Source of the DNA: Ornatilinea apprima
GTDB taxonomy: Bacteria; Chloroflexota; Anaerolineae; Anaerolineales; Anaerolineaceae
Direction: 5' to 3'
Length of the DNA stretch: 64,000 nt
NCBI RefSeq assembly: GCF_001306115.1
Contig: NZ_LGCL01000040.1
Location: 62,001 to 126,000, forward strand
The notes beneath the pieces are model-generated. The model saw nothing but the letters and a program-made list of their open reading frames with translations, did no database searches and was not told the origin of the DNA. The position numbers were made by a program, and so were the translations under genes. Every line of letters begins with the position of its first letter. The stretch's first letter is position 1. Of this stretch, positions 41,581-50,275 are shown piece by piece.

Positions 41581-44178
41581 TTACTCACCGAATAATTGTT
41601 TCCAGGTCAGCGGACCGACAATGCCATCGATCACCAGGCCATTGTCTTGCTGATATTGGCGCACGGCCTGGTCTGTTTTGGGCCCAAAAATGCCGTCCGG
41701 GATCCCGATTTGCGTGTAGCCAAGTTGAACTAATCGCTTTTGAAGCTGTAGCACATCATTACCCGTCAGCATGGGGTCAGACAATGCCAGCGGACGGTAA
41801 TATGCAACTTGTGTAGGAGTCGGCGTTGGTGTTACCGGTGTTGGCGTAGCGGTGGGCGTAACCGGGGTGGAGGTGAGGGGCGGTGAAGAGGCTTTGCAGG
41901 CAAGAGATAGCAATTCGCCGGTGGGTAATGCCGATGCGCCAGCCTGGCCCCACAACCGCACGCTGCCATCCTCTGCCTGGCTCATCAACAAACGACCATC
42001 TTGGCTGAAGGACAAATTATTGATCCTTCCAGCGTGAGCGGCCCAATTTGAAAGCAGCTTTCGGTTCTTTGCGTCGATCAGGTATAGATTACCGTTGTTA
42101 TCTCCGGCAGCCAGCAGGCACCCGGAAGGGTCAAACGCAATCTGGTTGATGGTTGCCTCTGCGGTAACCTGGGTAATGATGGTATTGGTATTCACATCCA
42201 TTACGGAAATGGTGTTAGTCTGCGCGACAGCCAGCGCGCTGCTGTCTGGATTGAGCGCAATCGCCGTGATATAGGTGTTGTTCGCGGGGAGTTCAAAATC
42301 GCGGATCCATTCCAGGGTGTTGAAGTTCCAAAGACTGACCTTATCCAGCCTTTCTGTTGCCAGCCAATTCCCATCCAGACTGATGGAAAGATGAGCAATC
42401 CAACTATCCATGATTGGCCGGGATTTTCCAGTATAAAAATCAACCAGCATCAGGCGTGAATCGAGTAGGGTATTTTTTTGGTCAAATGTCTCCTGGCTCA
42501 TGGCCAACACCCCGGCGAATGGGTTAGCGAGAAAATCACTGCGATGATCGAATGCCTCGACGTGGAAAGGCTCAACGGAGTCAAGACGCCACCATTTCGC
42601 GCTTCCAGCTCCAGTGGTGATCAGGGTATTTCCATCGGCTCCCAGAGCAACATTACCTACTTTTCCTTCATGCGCTGCCTCAATTGTTTGAAGAATATCG
42701 CCGCTGGCTGGATTGACCATCATGACCGAACCGTCTGATAATCCAACCGCAAGAACGGGCTGGTTATTCAGCGTTCCCATAGACGCGCTGGTAACCTGCC
42801 GGAGATCAAGGATTGCTCTGGTCATTTCAGTTTGGTCGGCGCTGTTCCACAGGATCACCTTACCTTCATGGGATATGGCGATCACTTCTCCATTGGTTCC
42901 GGGTTTCACCGCCGTAATGGGTTTGCGGCAGGTTGAGCACATGGAAGATTTGAACCAATTGGAAATCGTCTGGTTTGTTGGAACGCTTTTATCCATTTTT
43001 CCGGCAGTCGCATTCCAATATTCCAGCGATTCCAGCGTGAACAAGATAATCACGTCGTTTTCTGGGACAAGTGCCACATCCAGGTAAGCGGTTTCATCCT
43101 TAATAACCAGATTTCTCTTGCGTTGCAGGCGGTTGGCATCCCATAAGCCGACTTCATAGCGGCCTTTCGCGGTTGGCTCGCAGCCGGGGGTGTTCTCGAT
43201 ACATGGCGGGTCCATATAAGCAATTTCGCACATAACCGCGAAAGAGTTCCCGGTTGTGTGATCGGCCTGGCAAAAACCAGAGCTTAATCGCTCGCGCGTG
43301 TAAGGGTTGACCGAAGTGTTGATCAATTGTCCTGAGTTGATATTCCACGAGCGAACGTCCCCGAGCGCGTTAACCGTTTGCACGGTTTTTCCATCCGGGC
43401 TGAAATATAAGCCAATCGTGTCTGGAAAGAAGCTTACCCAATCCGAGATGGTATAGGATGAAACCGAATCGCGGATCATTTTTCCAGATTGGACGTCGAA
43501 AAGGCGCAGAAAAACCTGAATAGGGCCGGGGTATCCATCGGCGCTGTATTGCTGGATATCTTCCACGGCAGCCAGTATTTTCCCATCCGGGCTGATGGCG
43601 GAAAGATGGCCGGTGTTGGAGATCATCTTGCTGGAACCATCAGCAAGGTTCCATATCTGGGTTTGATAGGTAATGGCGTTCGTGGCAACCAGCAACTGGT
43701 TATTTGCGCTGAAAGAAACGTAGCTGTTTCTTCCTGACACCTGAAATTCACCGTTGATCTCCAGGGTTTCCCCATCCAGCATCAGGATGCCCGCCGGCCC
43801 GAGAACAGCCAGGTTTTTGCCATCCGGTGACCAGGCGATATCCACTACGTCTCCCACTTTAGAGAGCTTCATCTCATATAGGTTCTCGATCAGAGAGGCC
43901 GTATCAGCCGTAATGGCCCAATCACCGCTGGGAGGAAGGGGAATGGCTGTCGCCGAGGGCATCGGGCTGGGAGTTCGCGTTGTGGTGGATGGCTGTGTGT
44001 TGGTAGGCTGGCTGCTAGAGGGTTGGGCCTGAGACTCTATCTGATTCGCCGTTGGCTGCGAAGATGCTTCATTGATGATCTTAGGAGAACCGCCGCATGC
44101 AGAGAGCAGGGTGGAGAGGAGCAAAAGGATCAGTACCATTCCAGCTTGCCAGTGTAAATGTTTTCTTCTAAGCGGCAT
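41581..44178 (-). CDS. Lipoprotein with WD40-type propeller and peptidoglycan-binding domain
   Basis: Protein of 865 residues. The signal peptide ends at LLSACGG (lipobox), and a Ser/Thr/Pro/Gln-rich linker follows. Most of the protein (about 100-760) is a string of WD40/PQQ-like repeats (for example DIAWSPDGKNLAVLG, LAAGDNNGNLYLIDAK, LSFSQDGRLLMSQ), probably two propellers. A TPTPTPTP spacer leads to a peptidoglycan-binding domain (PG_binding_1) in the last 65 residues (LQLQKRLVQLGY, then GIFGPKTDQAVRQYQ). It would be tethered to the membrane and hold the wall. GGAGGG sets ATG 44178. Role: surface scaffold (inference). Confidence 0.85.
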   Translation of the reverse strand: MPLRRKHLHWQAGMVLILLLLSTLLSACGGSPKIINEASSQPTANQIESQAQPSSSQPTNTQPSTTTRTPSPMPSATAIPLPPSGDWAITADTASLIENLYEMKLSKVGDVVDIAWSPDGKNLAVLGPAGILMLDGETLEINGEFQVSGRNSYVSFSANNQLLVATNAITYQTQIWNLADGSSKMISNTGHLSAISPDGKILAAVEDIQQYSADGYPGPIQVFLRLFDVQSGKMIRDSVSSYTISDWVSFFPDTIGLYFSPDGKTVQTVNALGDVRSWNINSGQLINTSVNPYTRERLSSGFCQADHTTGNSFAVMCEIAYMDPPCIENTPGCEPTAKGRYEVGLWDANRLQRKRNLVIKDETAYLDVALVPENDVIILFTLESLEYWNATAGKMDKSVPTNQTISNWFKSSMCSTCRKPITAVKPGTNGEVIAISHEGKVILWNSADQTEMTRAILDLRQVTSASMGTLNNQPVLAVGLSDGSVMMVNPASGDILQTIEAAHEGKVGNVALGADGNTLITTGAGSAKWWRLDSVEPFHVEAFDHRSDFLANPFAGVLAMSQETFDQKNTLLDSRLMLVDFYTGKSRPIMDSWIAHLSISLDGNWLATERLDKVSLWNFNTLEWIRDFELPANNTYITAIALNPDSSALAVAQTNTISVMDVNTNTIITQVTAEATINQIAFDPSGCLLAAGDNNGNLYLIDAKNRKLLSNWAAHAGRINNLSFSQDGRLLMSQAEDGSVRLWGQAGASALPTGELLSLACKASSPPLTSTPVTPTATPTPVTPTPTPTQVAYYRPLALSDPMLTGNDVLQLQKRLVQLGYTQIGIPDGIFGPKTDQAVRQYQQDNGLVIDGIVGPLTWKQLFGE

Positions 44179-44248
44179 CTTTTCCCTCCTCGTTACACTC
44201 AACGTGTCAATCTTGTGCAAATAAATCTTCAACTGGTGGTTATGCTCA

Positions 44249-45184
44249 TCAGTTGAGTGAAACCAACAAATAAGCAACCAGGCCAATTCCAATAAAGAAA
44301 AGCGGCATTCCAATGACCAAAAAAGCAATTACATAGGGTAGAGCTTTACTCATGCGCTGCCGCGATTGGCGGGTTCCATCCACCTGTGGCTGGAGAACTT
44401 TCTGCGGAGCGGGTTGGTTTTCTGCGGCATGGGCAAGGTTGGTTAGCGAATCCAGCCAAATTTGCAGGGCGGATGGATCGATCAGGCTGCTGGCAATTTT
44501 ATGCGACCGGTGCAGGTACAGCATCACTTCGCCCGGTTGAATTTCCAGGCGGCGGATGACGGCCCACTCTGCCCCCGCGCGCATCAGGGTCTGTATGCTC
44601 CCAACCACGCCAGGGTCGTTCAGAAAATTCAGCGTCCAGGTTTCTTCTTCCGGGTAAATTGCGAAGGATTCAAGGCCAGAATCAGTGGTTGTCAGAGGTG
44701 ACTTTCCGAAGGCATCGGCCGCGCTGGTTGAGATGGACTCTTTTGGATTGATCAGCACGCGCGTTTGAGCGGAACTTTGCAGCCGCACTTCCACGGTTGG
44801 GCCGCGGTAAATATAAATATCCACGCTGCGGTCCTGGTGGTTTCCCTGGTAATGGCGCCCATACAGCATGTACGCTTTGCCGGTAAAGCCCAGCGGGTTG
44901 AATATCGCATCCATTGTGCGCGCGCGGCGCAGGATGGTCATCACCGCGATTGCAACTGGCACGCCAATCAGCCCGGCCAGCAAGAGCAAGCCGATAACCA
45001 GCAGCCAGATGGGCATGGAGGAACTGCCGCCGCCCGCGGCAGAAGAGTCCAGGCCGGGTAGAACCACGGTGAATAAAACCAGCAAACAGCAGCCCATTGT
45101 TGGAACCCCCACCAGCAGGGTAAGGCATCCGATCAACAATCGGCGTTTACTTTCACCCACCACAGTACCAAAAATCTCTTTCAT
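44249..45184 (-). CDS. Membrane protein with large central domain, unknown
   Basis: Protein of 311 residues with two hydrophobic helices near the N-terminus (about 17-45 and 60-85), a soluble domain of about 190 residues, and a C-terminal helix (about 282-308). The helix pattern leaves the central domain on one side, probably the cytoplasm. No known motif. AGGGGAT precedes the ATG. It sits 70 bases before the WD40 lipoprotein gene in the same orientation. Confidence 0.7.
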   Translation of the reverse strand: MKEIFGTVVGESKRRLLIGCLTLLVGVPTMGCCLLVLFTVVLPGLDSSAAGGGSSSMPIWLLVIGLLLLAGLIGVPVAIAVMTILRRARTMDAIFNPLGFTGKAYMLYGRHYQGNHQDRSVDIYIYRGPTVEVRLQSSAQTRVLINPKESISTSAADAFGKSPLTTTDSGLESFAIYPEEETWTLNFLNDPGVVGSIQTLMRAGAEWAVIRRLEIQPGEVMLYLHRSHKIASSLIDPSALQIWLDSLTNLAHAAENQPAPQKVLQPQVDGTRQSRQRMSKALPYVIAFLVIGMPLFFIGIGLVAYLLVSLN

Positions 45185-45216
45185 CTTTATCCCCTAGAAA
45201 TACCCGCGTGATCAGG

Positions 45217-45420
45217 TTAACCGGTTTCTTTCGCGTTTTCTGCGCTGCCTTCCGCATCTTCTTTTTCCAGATTTCTCAAGTAATCCAAACAGTCTTTAAC
45301 CGACTGAAAATACACGGTTTCATGGGTGGAGGGCACCTCAAGCGACGCGTGCCAGGCGGGCGGTTCGCCGGCGGAGGCTTTCCATATTCTGATCATGAAG
45401 GAAAAGTACGAGGAAGTCAT
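45217..45420 (-). CDS. Small conserved-type protein (67 residues)
   Basis: A 67-residue protein with MIRIWKASAGEPPAWHASLE and FQSVKDCLDYL followed by an acidic tail. It resembles the short proteins of unknown function with a WxASLE...F.S...L..YL pattern found scattered in Chloroflexota and cyanobacteria. AGAGGAG precedes the start, which supports it as a real gene. First gene of the envelope operon that runs to 39087. Confidence 0.65.
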   Translation of the reverse strand: MTSSYFSFMIRIWKASAGEPPAWHASLEVPSTHETVYFQSVKDCLDYLRNLEKEDAEGSAENAKETG

Positions 45421-45495
45421 GGGACTCCTCTTTCATTTGAGAATGAATTCGATTGCTTAATGGTAATTGTAGAAACTCGCCGTCATAAAATCGTC

Positions 45496-45534
45496 AAAAA
45501 AAGCATCTCCTGAGTTCTTTTTTCGGGAGATGCT
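45496..45534 (-). terminator. Intrinsic terminator of the flavodoxin operon
   Basis: Read on the minus strand: AGCATCTCC, loop, GGAGATGCT, then seven T. A 9-bp stem with a clean T-tract about 160 bases after the membrane-protein gene. The rest of 45535-45690 shows nothing recognisable. Confidence 0.85.
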
Positions 45535-45690
45535 GAGTATTGGAGTTATTTGTCTCTGATACTGGGTGCCGCAATCACCACCAGGCCATCAACGCGGCTG
45601 CGCCGCCGATTTCGTATAGGCGTCTATGGACTGCGCCTGCGGCTAAGGGTTCAGTTGCCGTTTGAATTGGTATGCACTCCCGTTTGTTCA

Positions 45691-46317
45691 TTAAAAACTT
45701 TGGGACAATTCGATGCGGTCATGTTCAATGCTGCTCAGGTAGGATAGGAAGAGAAGACTAAAGGCAGCAGCGATAATGATTATGATCACGCCGGCATGAT
45801 CAACCCCAAAGGCATGGCCCAGCACGACCACATCGGGAAGGACCGCCAGCCAGGCCGCGCAGCAGGCAGCAAAGATGCACGGCCACCTGTTGGCGAGAAG
45901 TCTGTTGAATCCCGTGATTGTCCTGCTTAGGCGAACTGCGGCAGGAATACGGGTTGCGGCTGCTCCAATCAAAAAGCCAAGCAGGGGAGGGAAGATGCCT
46001 CCGCCAAATAACAACATGGGAATGGCCAGCAGCATCAGCACCCATCCGCCGCGCTGGCGGTGCGCGCCAAAAATGGACCATGCGGCAAACACCAGGGAAA
46101 AGAAAACCGCTAGAAGGCCGGTGTAAAGCAAGTTTGGCAGAACGGTTAGCGCCGGTTCACCGCTCAGGTTTTGAAACAACGCGGAATCCGGCCAGGATTG
46201 AATCATGATTCCATCCGGTGCTTGATTGCCCTGCAAGATTTCTCCGATGCCGTGTTCAATGCCCGCCAAACCCATCCAGGCGCCCATCACAGAGACCCAT
46301 AAGCGCGTGGCTTTCAT
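45691..46317 (-). CDS. Small polytopic membrane protein
   Basis: Protein of 208 residues with about six hydrophobic segments and no known motif. It overlaps the flavodoxin gene by four bases (ATGA), so the two are translationally coupled, and the pair may form one functional unit, such as membrane recruitment of the flavodoxin (inference). Terminator downstream at 45496-45534. Confidence 0.75.
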   Translation of the reverse strand: MKATRLWVSVMGAWMGLAGIEHGIGEILQGNQAPDGIMIQSWPDSALFQNLSGEPALTVLPNLLYTGLLAVFFSLVFAAWSIFGAHRQRGGWVLMLLAIPMLLFGGGIFPPLLGFLIGAAATRIPAAVRLSRTITGFNRLLANRWPCIFAACCAAWLAVLPDVVVLGHAFGVDHAGVIIIIIAAAFSLLFLSYLSSIEHDRIELSQSF

Positions 46318-46865
46318 GCTTCCCTCCTCGCGTGTGCGACGGGTGATTCAGTTTGCGTGGCGAAGAGAGACGGCAAACTGTGCGCCCAATCGCGGATCGC
46401 GTTCCAATCGCGCAAATCGCTTGGCTCTGACTGTTTAAGCGCGGGAATTAGGTTATAAGGAAAGCGCAGCAAGTCTGGGTCAAACCTTCCGCCTACCAGC
46501 AGCAGGCTGGACGGCGTTAGCCAGGGAAATTTAGCCAGTTCCGCAGTCATTTGCCGTTGAACTTCCTGCCGATCTTCCTCGGTGTTGGATACATACAGGC
46601 CGCCGGCAAAGAGGGCAACCGGCATAGCGCGCAACGCCTTTTGATGGCGGGACAGAAAACGCAGCGCGTCCTTGTGCAGGTGAAACATGTAGAGCGGCGT
46701 TCCCAAAACGACCGCGCTGAATGCGTTCAGATTTTTGACCATTCGGCAGGGTTGAATTTCAGCGGCATAGCTCTGCTGCTGCAATTCTGTCAACACAAAC
46801 TCGGCAATCTCCTGCGAGGAACCACTCATCGTGGCATACGTTACAAGAATTTTGTTTTCTTTCAT
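46314..46865 (-). CDS. Flavodoxin-like protein
   Basis: Protein of 183 residues with a flavodoxin fold: the FMN-phosphate loop is TYATMSGSSQEIAEFV near the N-terminus, and a second motif VVLGTPLYMFHLHKDALRFL follows. The spacing resembles HemG-type protoporphyrinogen oxidase and other flavodoxin-domain proteins. AAAGGA precedes ATG 46865. It should act as an FMN electron carrier or oxidase. The gene is divergent from the MalT-type regulator, with 133 bases between them, and may be its target. Confidence 0.85.
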   Translation of the reverse strand: MKENKILVTYATMSGSSQEIAEFVLTELQQQSYAAEIQPCRMVKNLNAFSAVVLGTPLYMFHLHKDALRFLSRHQKALRAMPVALFAGGLYVSNTEEDRQEVQRQMTAELAKFPWLTPSSLLLVGGRFDPDLLRFPYNLIPALKQSEPSDLRDWNAIRDWAHSLPSLFATQTESPVAHARREA

Positions 46866-46998
46866 TTCAAATCCTTTATATTTGAAGCAATTAATCATCT
46901 GAAGGCATCTTATCGCGGACACGGTTTTTCTGCATCTATCGGAAGTTAGATTCCAGGTTATAAAGTTTAAGAAGGGTAGGTGTAGAATTAATAAGTCC

Positions 46999-49767
46999 AT
47001 GAAACCCTCAAAAAACTCTCTCATATTCACCAAACTGCAGGTTCCGGCCCGCCGCGCCAGGCTTGTTCAACGCGCGTGCCTGGTGCAAAAGATGGCTGTT
47101 GAACCCGGAATTGACCTGTTGCTGGTCTGCGCGCCGGCGGGGTATGGAAAAACCACCTTGCTGATCGAGTGGGCTCACCAGCTTGAGGCGGCGGGTGTGG
47201 CTGTCGCCTGGTACGCACTGGATGAGAGCGATAATTCTCCAGTAACCTTTGGCACGTATCTGGTCGCGAGCCTTGAGCGGATTCTGGAGCCAACACTTGG
47301 CCTGGAAACCATCAGCCAGATGCTGCGCTCCTCCCCGGAAATTGATTTGCTCCAGCTGCTCCCGGCAGTGATCAACGCGCTGTTTTCAAGCGGGCGCAGC
47401 ATGGTTCTGGTGCTGGATGATTACCACCTGATTTCATCTCCACAAATCCACGAGGCCATTGAGTTTCTCGTAACCCACCTACCCGAGCATGTTCACATTG
47501 CGATTGGCAGCCGAATGAATCCGCCGCTGCCGCTGGCCCGCTGGCGCGCGAAAGGAAAGCTGATTGAAATACGCGCGGCAGACCTGCGCTTCAGTGAAGA
47601 GGAAACGGGCCAATTCCTGCAAAAAACAATGGGCGTTGATCTGCCCGGTGACCTTGCGAAACAGCTCGCGGTGAAAGTAGAAGGATGGGCAGCCGGTTTG
47701 CAGCTGGCGGCGCTGTCTTTGTCCAACCGGTCTGATCCGCATGCTCTGATTTCTTCCTTCACTGGCAGGCAAAAGCACCTGGCTGATTACTTGTTGGATG
47801 AAGTAGCGAACCAACTACCTGAGGAAGCGCAGTCTTTTCTTTTGTATACTTCGATTCTGGAACGCATGTCTGCCCCCTTATGTGATGCCGTTCTGGAAGT
47901 GGATGGCAGCGCGCGGTGGTTGAGGGAACTGGAAGAAAACAATCTGTTTGTTGCCGCCCTGGATGAAGAGGGAATCTGGTACCGCTATCACCATCTGTTT
48001 CGCGATTTTTTGCAAACCTGGCTGAATCGCACGCAACCGGACCGCGCCAGCGCTTTGCACCGCGCGGCCAGTGATTGGTTTTCTCGTCACGGTTTGCTGC
48101 GAGAGGCGGCTCACCACGCTTTCCAATCCGGCGATGAAGTCTTTGCGGCCAATTTTGTGGAACAGCACAGCTTTAGCTTGATCATCCAGAGCGAGATTGC
48201 AACGATCTACGATTGGTGCTCCCGATTTCCAGAAGTCTTCATGCAAACCCGACCCAAGCTGTGCATTCTACAGAGTATGGCGCTGGCCTATCAGTTTCGG
48301 GCGAGAAACCGTGCCCGGGTTGAAGCAAGATTGCGGCAGGCGGAAGAGGGAGCGGCGGCTATTGAGGATGCAGAGCAGTCGCTTGAAGTGGACCAGTTGG
48401 CGGCTGTGGTGCGTACCTTTCTGTCCATGATCCCTGATCCGGGTGTCGATGTGCGAGAGCTGCTCAACCTCGCGAAAACCCATCTGGCAAATCATCCGCC
48501 GGATGATGCGGCGTGCTTTCCCTGGCTGCTCATTTCCGGTTATGCTTTGTTGGCACTGCATCAGGTGGAGGAAGCGGAAAAAGTCTTCAATACGGCCTTG
48601 CCCTTCGCCACGCGCCTGGGGTTGTTTTTTGGCGCAGTGGAAATTAGCTTTCACCTTGCCCGGCTTGCTTACAGCCAAGGGAAACTGGCCGATTCCTTAA
48701 GCATTAGTCGTGAGGGACTGGCCAACCTGGCTGCTGCCCTGAATCAATCGCCAGTGGATTTGCCCGCGCTCGGCTGCCTGGATGTGGCCATTGGCAGCAT
48801 TCTTCTGGAACAGGACCGCCTGGAAGAGGCTGAGCGGTCTTTAACGCAGGGCATGGATCGAATGGGTTGGGGGATGAACCCGTATTACTTGATGACGGGT
48901 TGTTTGGCGCGGTTTCGCCTCTATTCGGCTCAAAGGCGGTTGAACGCGGCTAACACCTGCCTGGATCAATTGGAAATGATGTGGCCAGATATTCAATTCT
49001 TGACCGAAGGGTTAAGGATTCAGGCGGAACTGCGCATTCAGCCATCGCAGGCGGCGGTGGAAAGGGCTTGCGCCTGGCTGCAATGGCATCCTTCCTCTTC
49101 AGGCGATCATCTTCATCTGGCTGGCCTGGGCCCAATTGGCTCGGCGGAGGTGATTTATCAGGCTAACCTTGTTTGGGTGTGGTTGAATATCGCCACGGGA
49201 AATATTAATGCGGTCTGGCCATATCTGAAAAGGCAAACAGAGATTGAAGAAGAATACCAAATAACAGGAAGGGTGATTGAGCTGACCTTGCTGGAAGCTC
49301 AGGCTTACCAAAAGAAGGGAGAGCAGGCATTGGCGCTGGCTTCATTGGAGAAGGCGCTGCGGCTGGCGGGCAGAGAGGGATACATCCGCGTGTTTGACCA
49401 GAGCGAACTTTTGGATGATCTCATCCACATGGCAGCACAGAAAGGATTACAGCCGGAGAAAGTTGATCCAATTCTCGCAGCGATTCGCTCCGCAAAACGG
49501 TTGGGAATCAAAACGGAGGTGGAATCGCTTCCCTGCGAAGATGGTCAACGCCAACCCTTACAAGACCTGCCGGAACCGCTCAGTGAGCGCGAGCTGGAGG
49601 TGTTGCGCCTGATGGCTGAGGGAGCGACCAATCAGGGGATTGCTTCACGGCTTGTCATCACCATTGGTACCGTGAAAAGTCATATCAACCACATTCTGTC
49701 CAAGTTGAATGCCGCTAACCGGACAGAAGCGGTGGCCAAAGCGCGTGATCTGGGGCTTTTGGGGTAG
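46999..49767 (+). CDS. MalT-type LuxR-family ATP-dependent regulator
   Basis: Regulator of 922 residues of the LAL/MalT kind. Walker A is CAPAGYGKTTL (about 47), Walker B is MVLVLDDYH (about 138); a winged-helix and TPR-like helical region fills about 350-830, and the C-terminal LuxR HTH is PLSERELEVLRLMAEG...LVITIGTVKSHINHILSKL (about 858-915). ATP and an inducer make such proteins multimerise and activate transcription. A TAGAAT box at 46983-46988 lies just before the ATG and no ribosome-binding site is seen, so the transcript may be leaderless. The natural target is the divergent flavodoxin operon. Confidence 0.92.
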   Translation: MKPSKNSLIFTKLQVPARRARLVQRACLVQKMAVEPGIDLLLVCAPAGYGKTTLLIEWAHQLEAAGVAVAWYALDESDNSPVTFGTYLVASLERILEPTLGLETISQMLRSSPEIDLLQLLPAVINALFSSGRSMVLVLDDYHLISSPQIHEAIEFLVTHLPEHVHIAIGSRMNPPLPLARWRAKGKLIEIRAADLRFSEEETGQFLQKTMGVDLPGDLAKQLAVKVEGWAAGLQLAALSLSNRSDPHALISSFTGRQKHLADYLLDEVANQLPEEAQSFLLYTSILERMSAPLCDAVLEVDGSARWLRELEENNLFVAALDEEGIWYRYHHLFRDFLQTWLNRTQPDRASALHRAASDWFSRHGLLREAAHHAFQSGDEVFAANFVEQHSFSLIIQSEIATIYDWCSRFPEVFMQTRPKLCILQSMALAYQFRARNRARVEARLRQAEEGAAAIEDAEQSLEVDQLAAVVRTFLSMIPDPGVDVRELLNLAKTHLANHPPDDAACFPWLLISGYALLALHQVEEAEKVFNTALPFATRLGLFFGAVEISFHLARLAYSQGKLADSLSISREGLANLAAALNQSPVDLPALGCLDVAIGSILLEQDRLEEAERSLTQGMDRMGWGMNPYYLMTGCLARFRLYSAQRRLNAANTCLDQLEMMWPDIQFLTEGLRIQAELRIQPSQAAVERACAWLQWHPSSSGDHLHLAGLGPIGSAEVIYQANLVWVWLNIATGNINAVWPYLKRQTEIEEEYQITGRVIELTLLEAQAYQKKGEQALALASLEKALRLAGREGYIRVFDQSELLDDLIHMAAQKGLQPEKVDPILAAIRSAKRLGIKTEVESLPCEDGQRQPLQDLPEPLSERELEVLRLMAEGATNQGIASRLVITIGTVKSHINHILSKLNAANRTEAVAKARDLGLLG

Positions 49768-49825
49768 TGAGAGGAACATTATTAAAACAGACGACTGAAC
49801 CACAAGAAAGATTTTGGACCAGGGC

Positions 49826-50272
49826 ATGGCAGACAAAAAGAACAAAGAAATCAGAACCAGCGTTTTGCTCAGAAAACTGTTCAACGCTCCGGATTTGGAG
49901 ACATTTATCGAAGTGAATGCCACAGAGTTGGACGTTCCACCTTTCTACGTTTATCTATCAGACCTGTGTAAAGCAGCGGGGCAGGTGCCTGAGCAAGTCA
50001 TCAGGCAGGCAGCCATCGAACGCACGTATGGGCACCAGCTTTTTAATGGAACGCGCAAACCATCCAGAGATAAGGTCATTCAACTGGCCTTTGGATTGGG
50101 TTTGAATTTGGAAGACACGCAGAAACTCTTGCAGATCGCCCAAAAAAGTCTTTTGTATCCCAAAATAAAACGTGATGCCGCGATTCTCTATTGTTTGAAT
50201 CATCATAAGGATGTCTTGGAAACACAAAGCGTCCTTCAATCGCTTGGTTTGAGCCTGCTGGGTGGTGAATAA
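49826..50272 (+). CDS. XRE-like DNA-binding protein paired with Ser/Thr kinase
   Basis: Protein of 148 residues with a helical XRE-like segment in the middle (TYGHQLFNGTRKPSRDKVIQ followed by LAFGLGLNLEDTQKLL) and a helical C-terminus. This type occurs directly in front of membrane Ser/Thr kinases in several bacterial groups and is presumably their substrate or partner. ATG 49826 is used; a TTG at 49814 is an alternative. Only 3 bases separate it from the kinase gene. Confidence 0.75.
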   Translation: MADKKNKEIRTSVLLRKLFNAPDLETFIEVNATELDVPPFYVYLSDLCKAAGQVPEQVIRQAAIERTYGHQLFNGTRKPSRDKVIQLAFGLGLNLEDTQKLLQIAQKSLLYPKIKRDAAILYCLNHHKDVLETQSVLQSLGLSLLGGE

Positions 50273-50275
50273 AGC

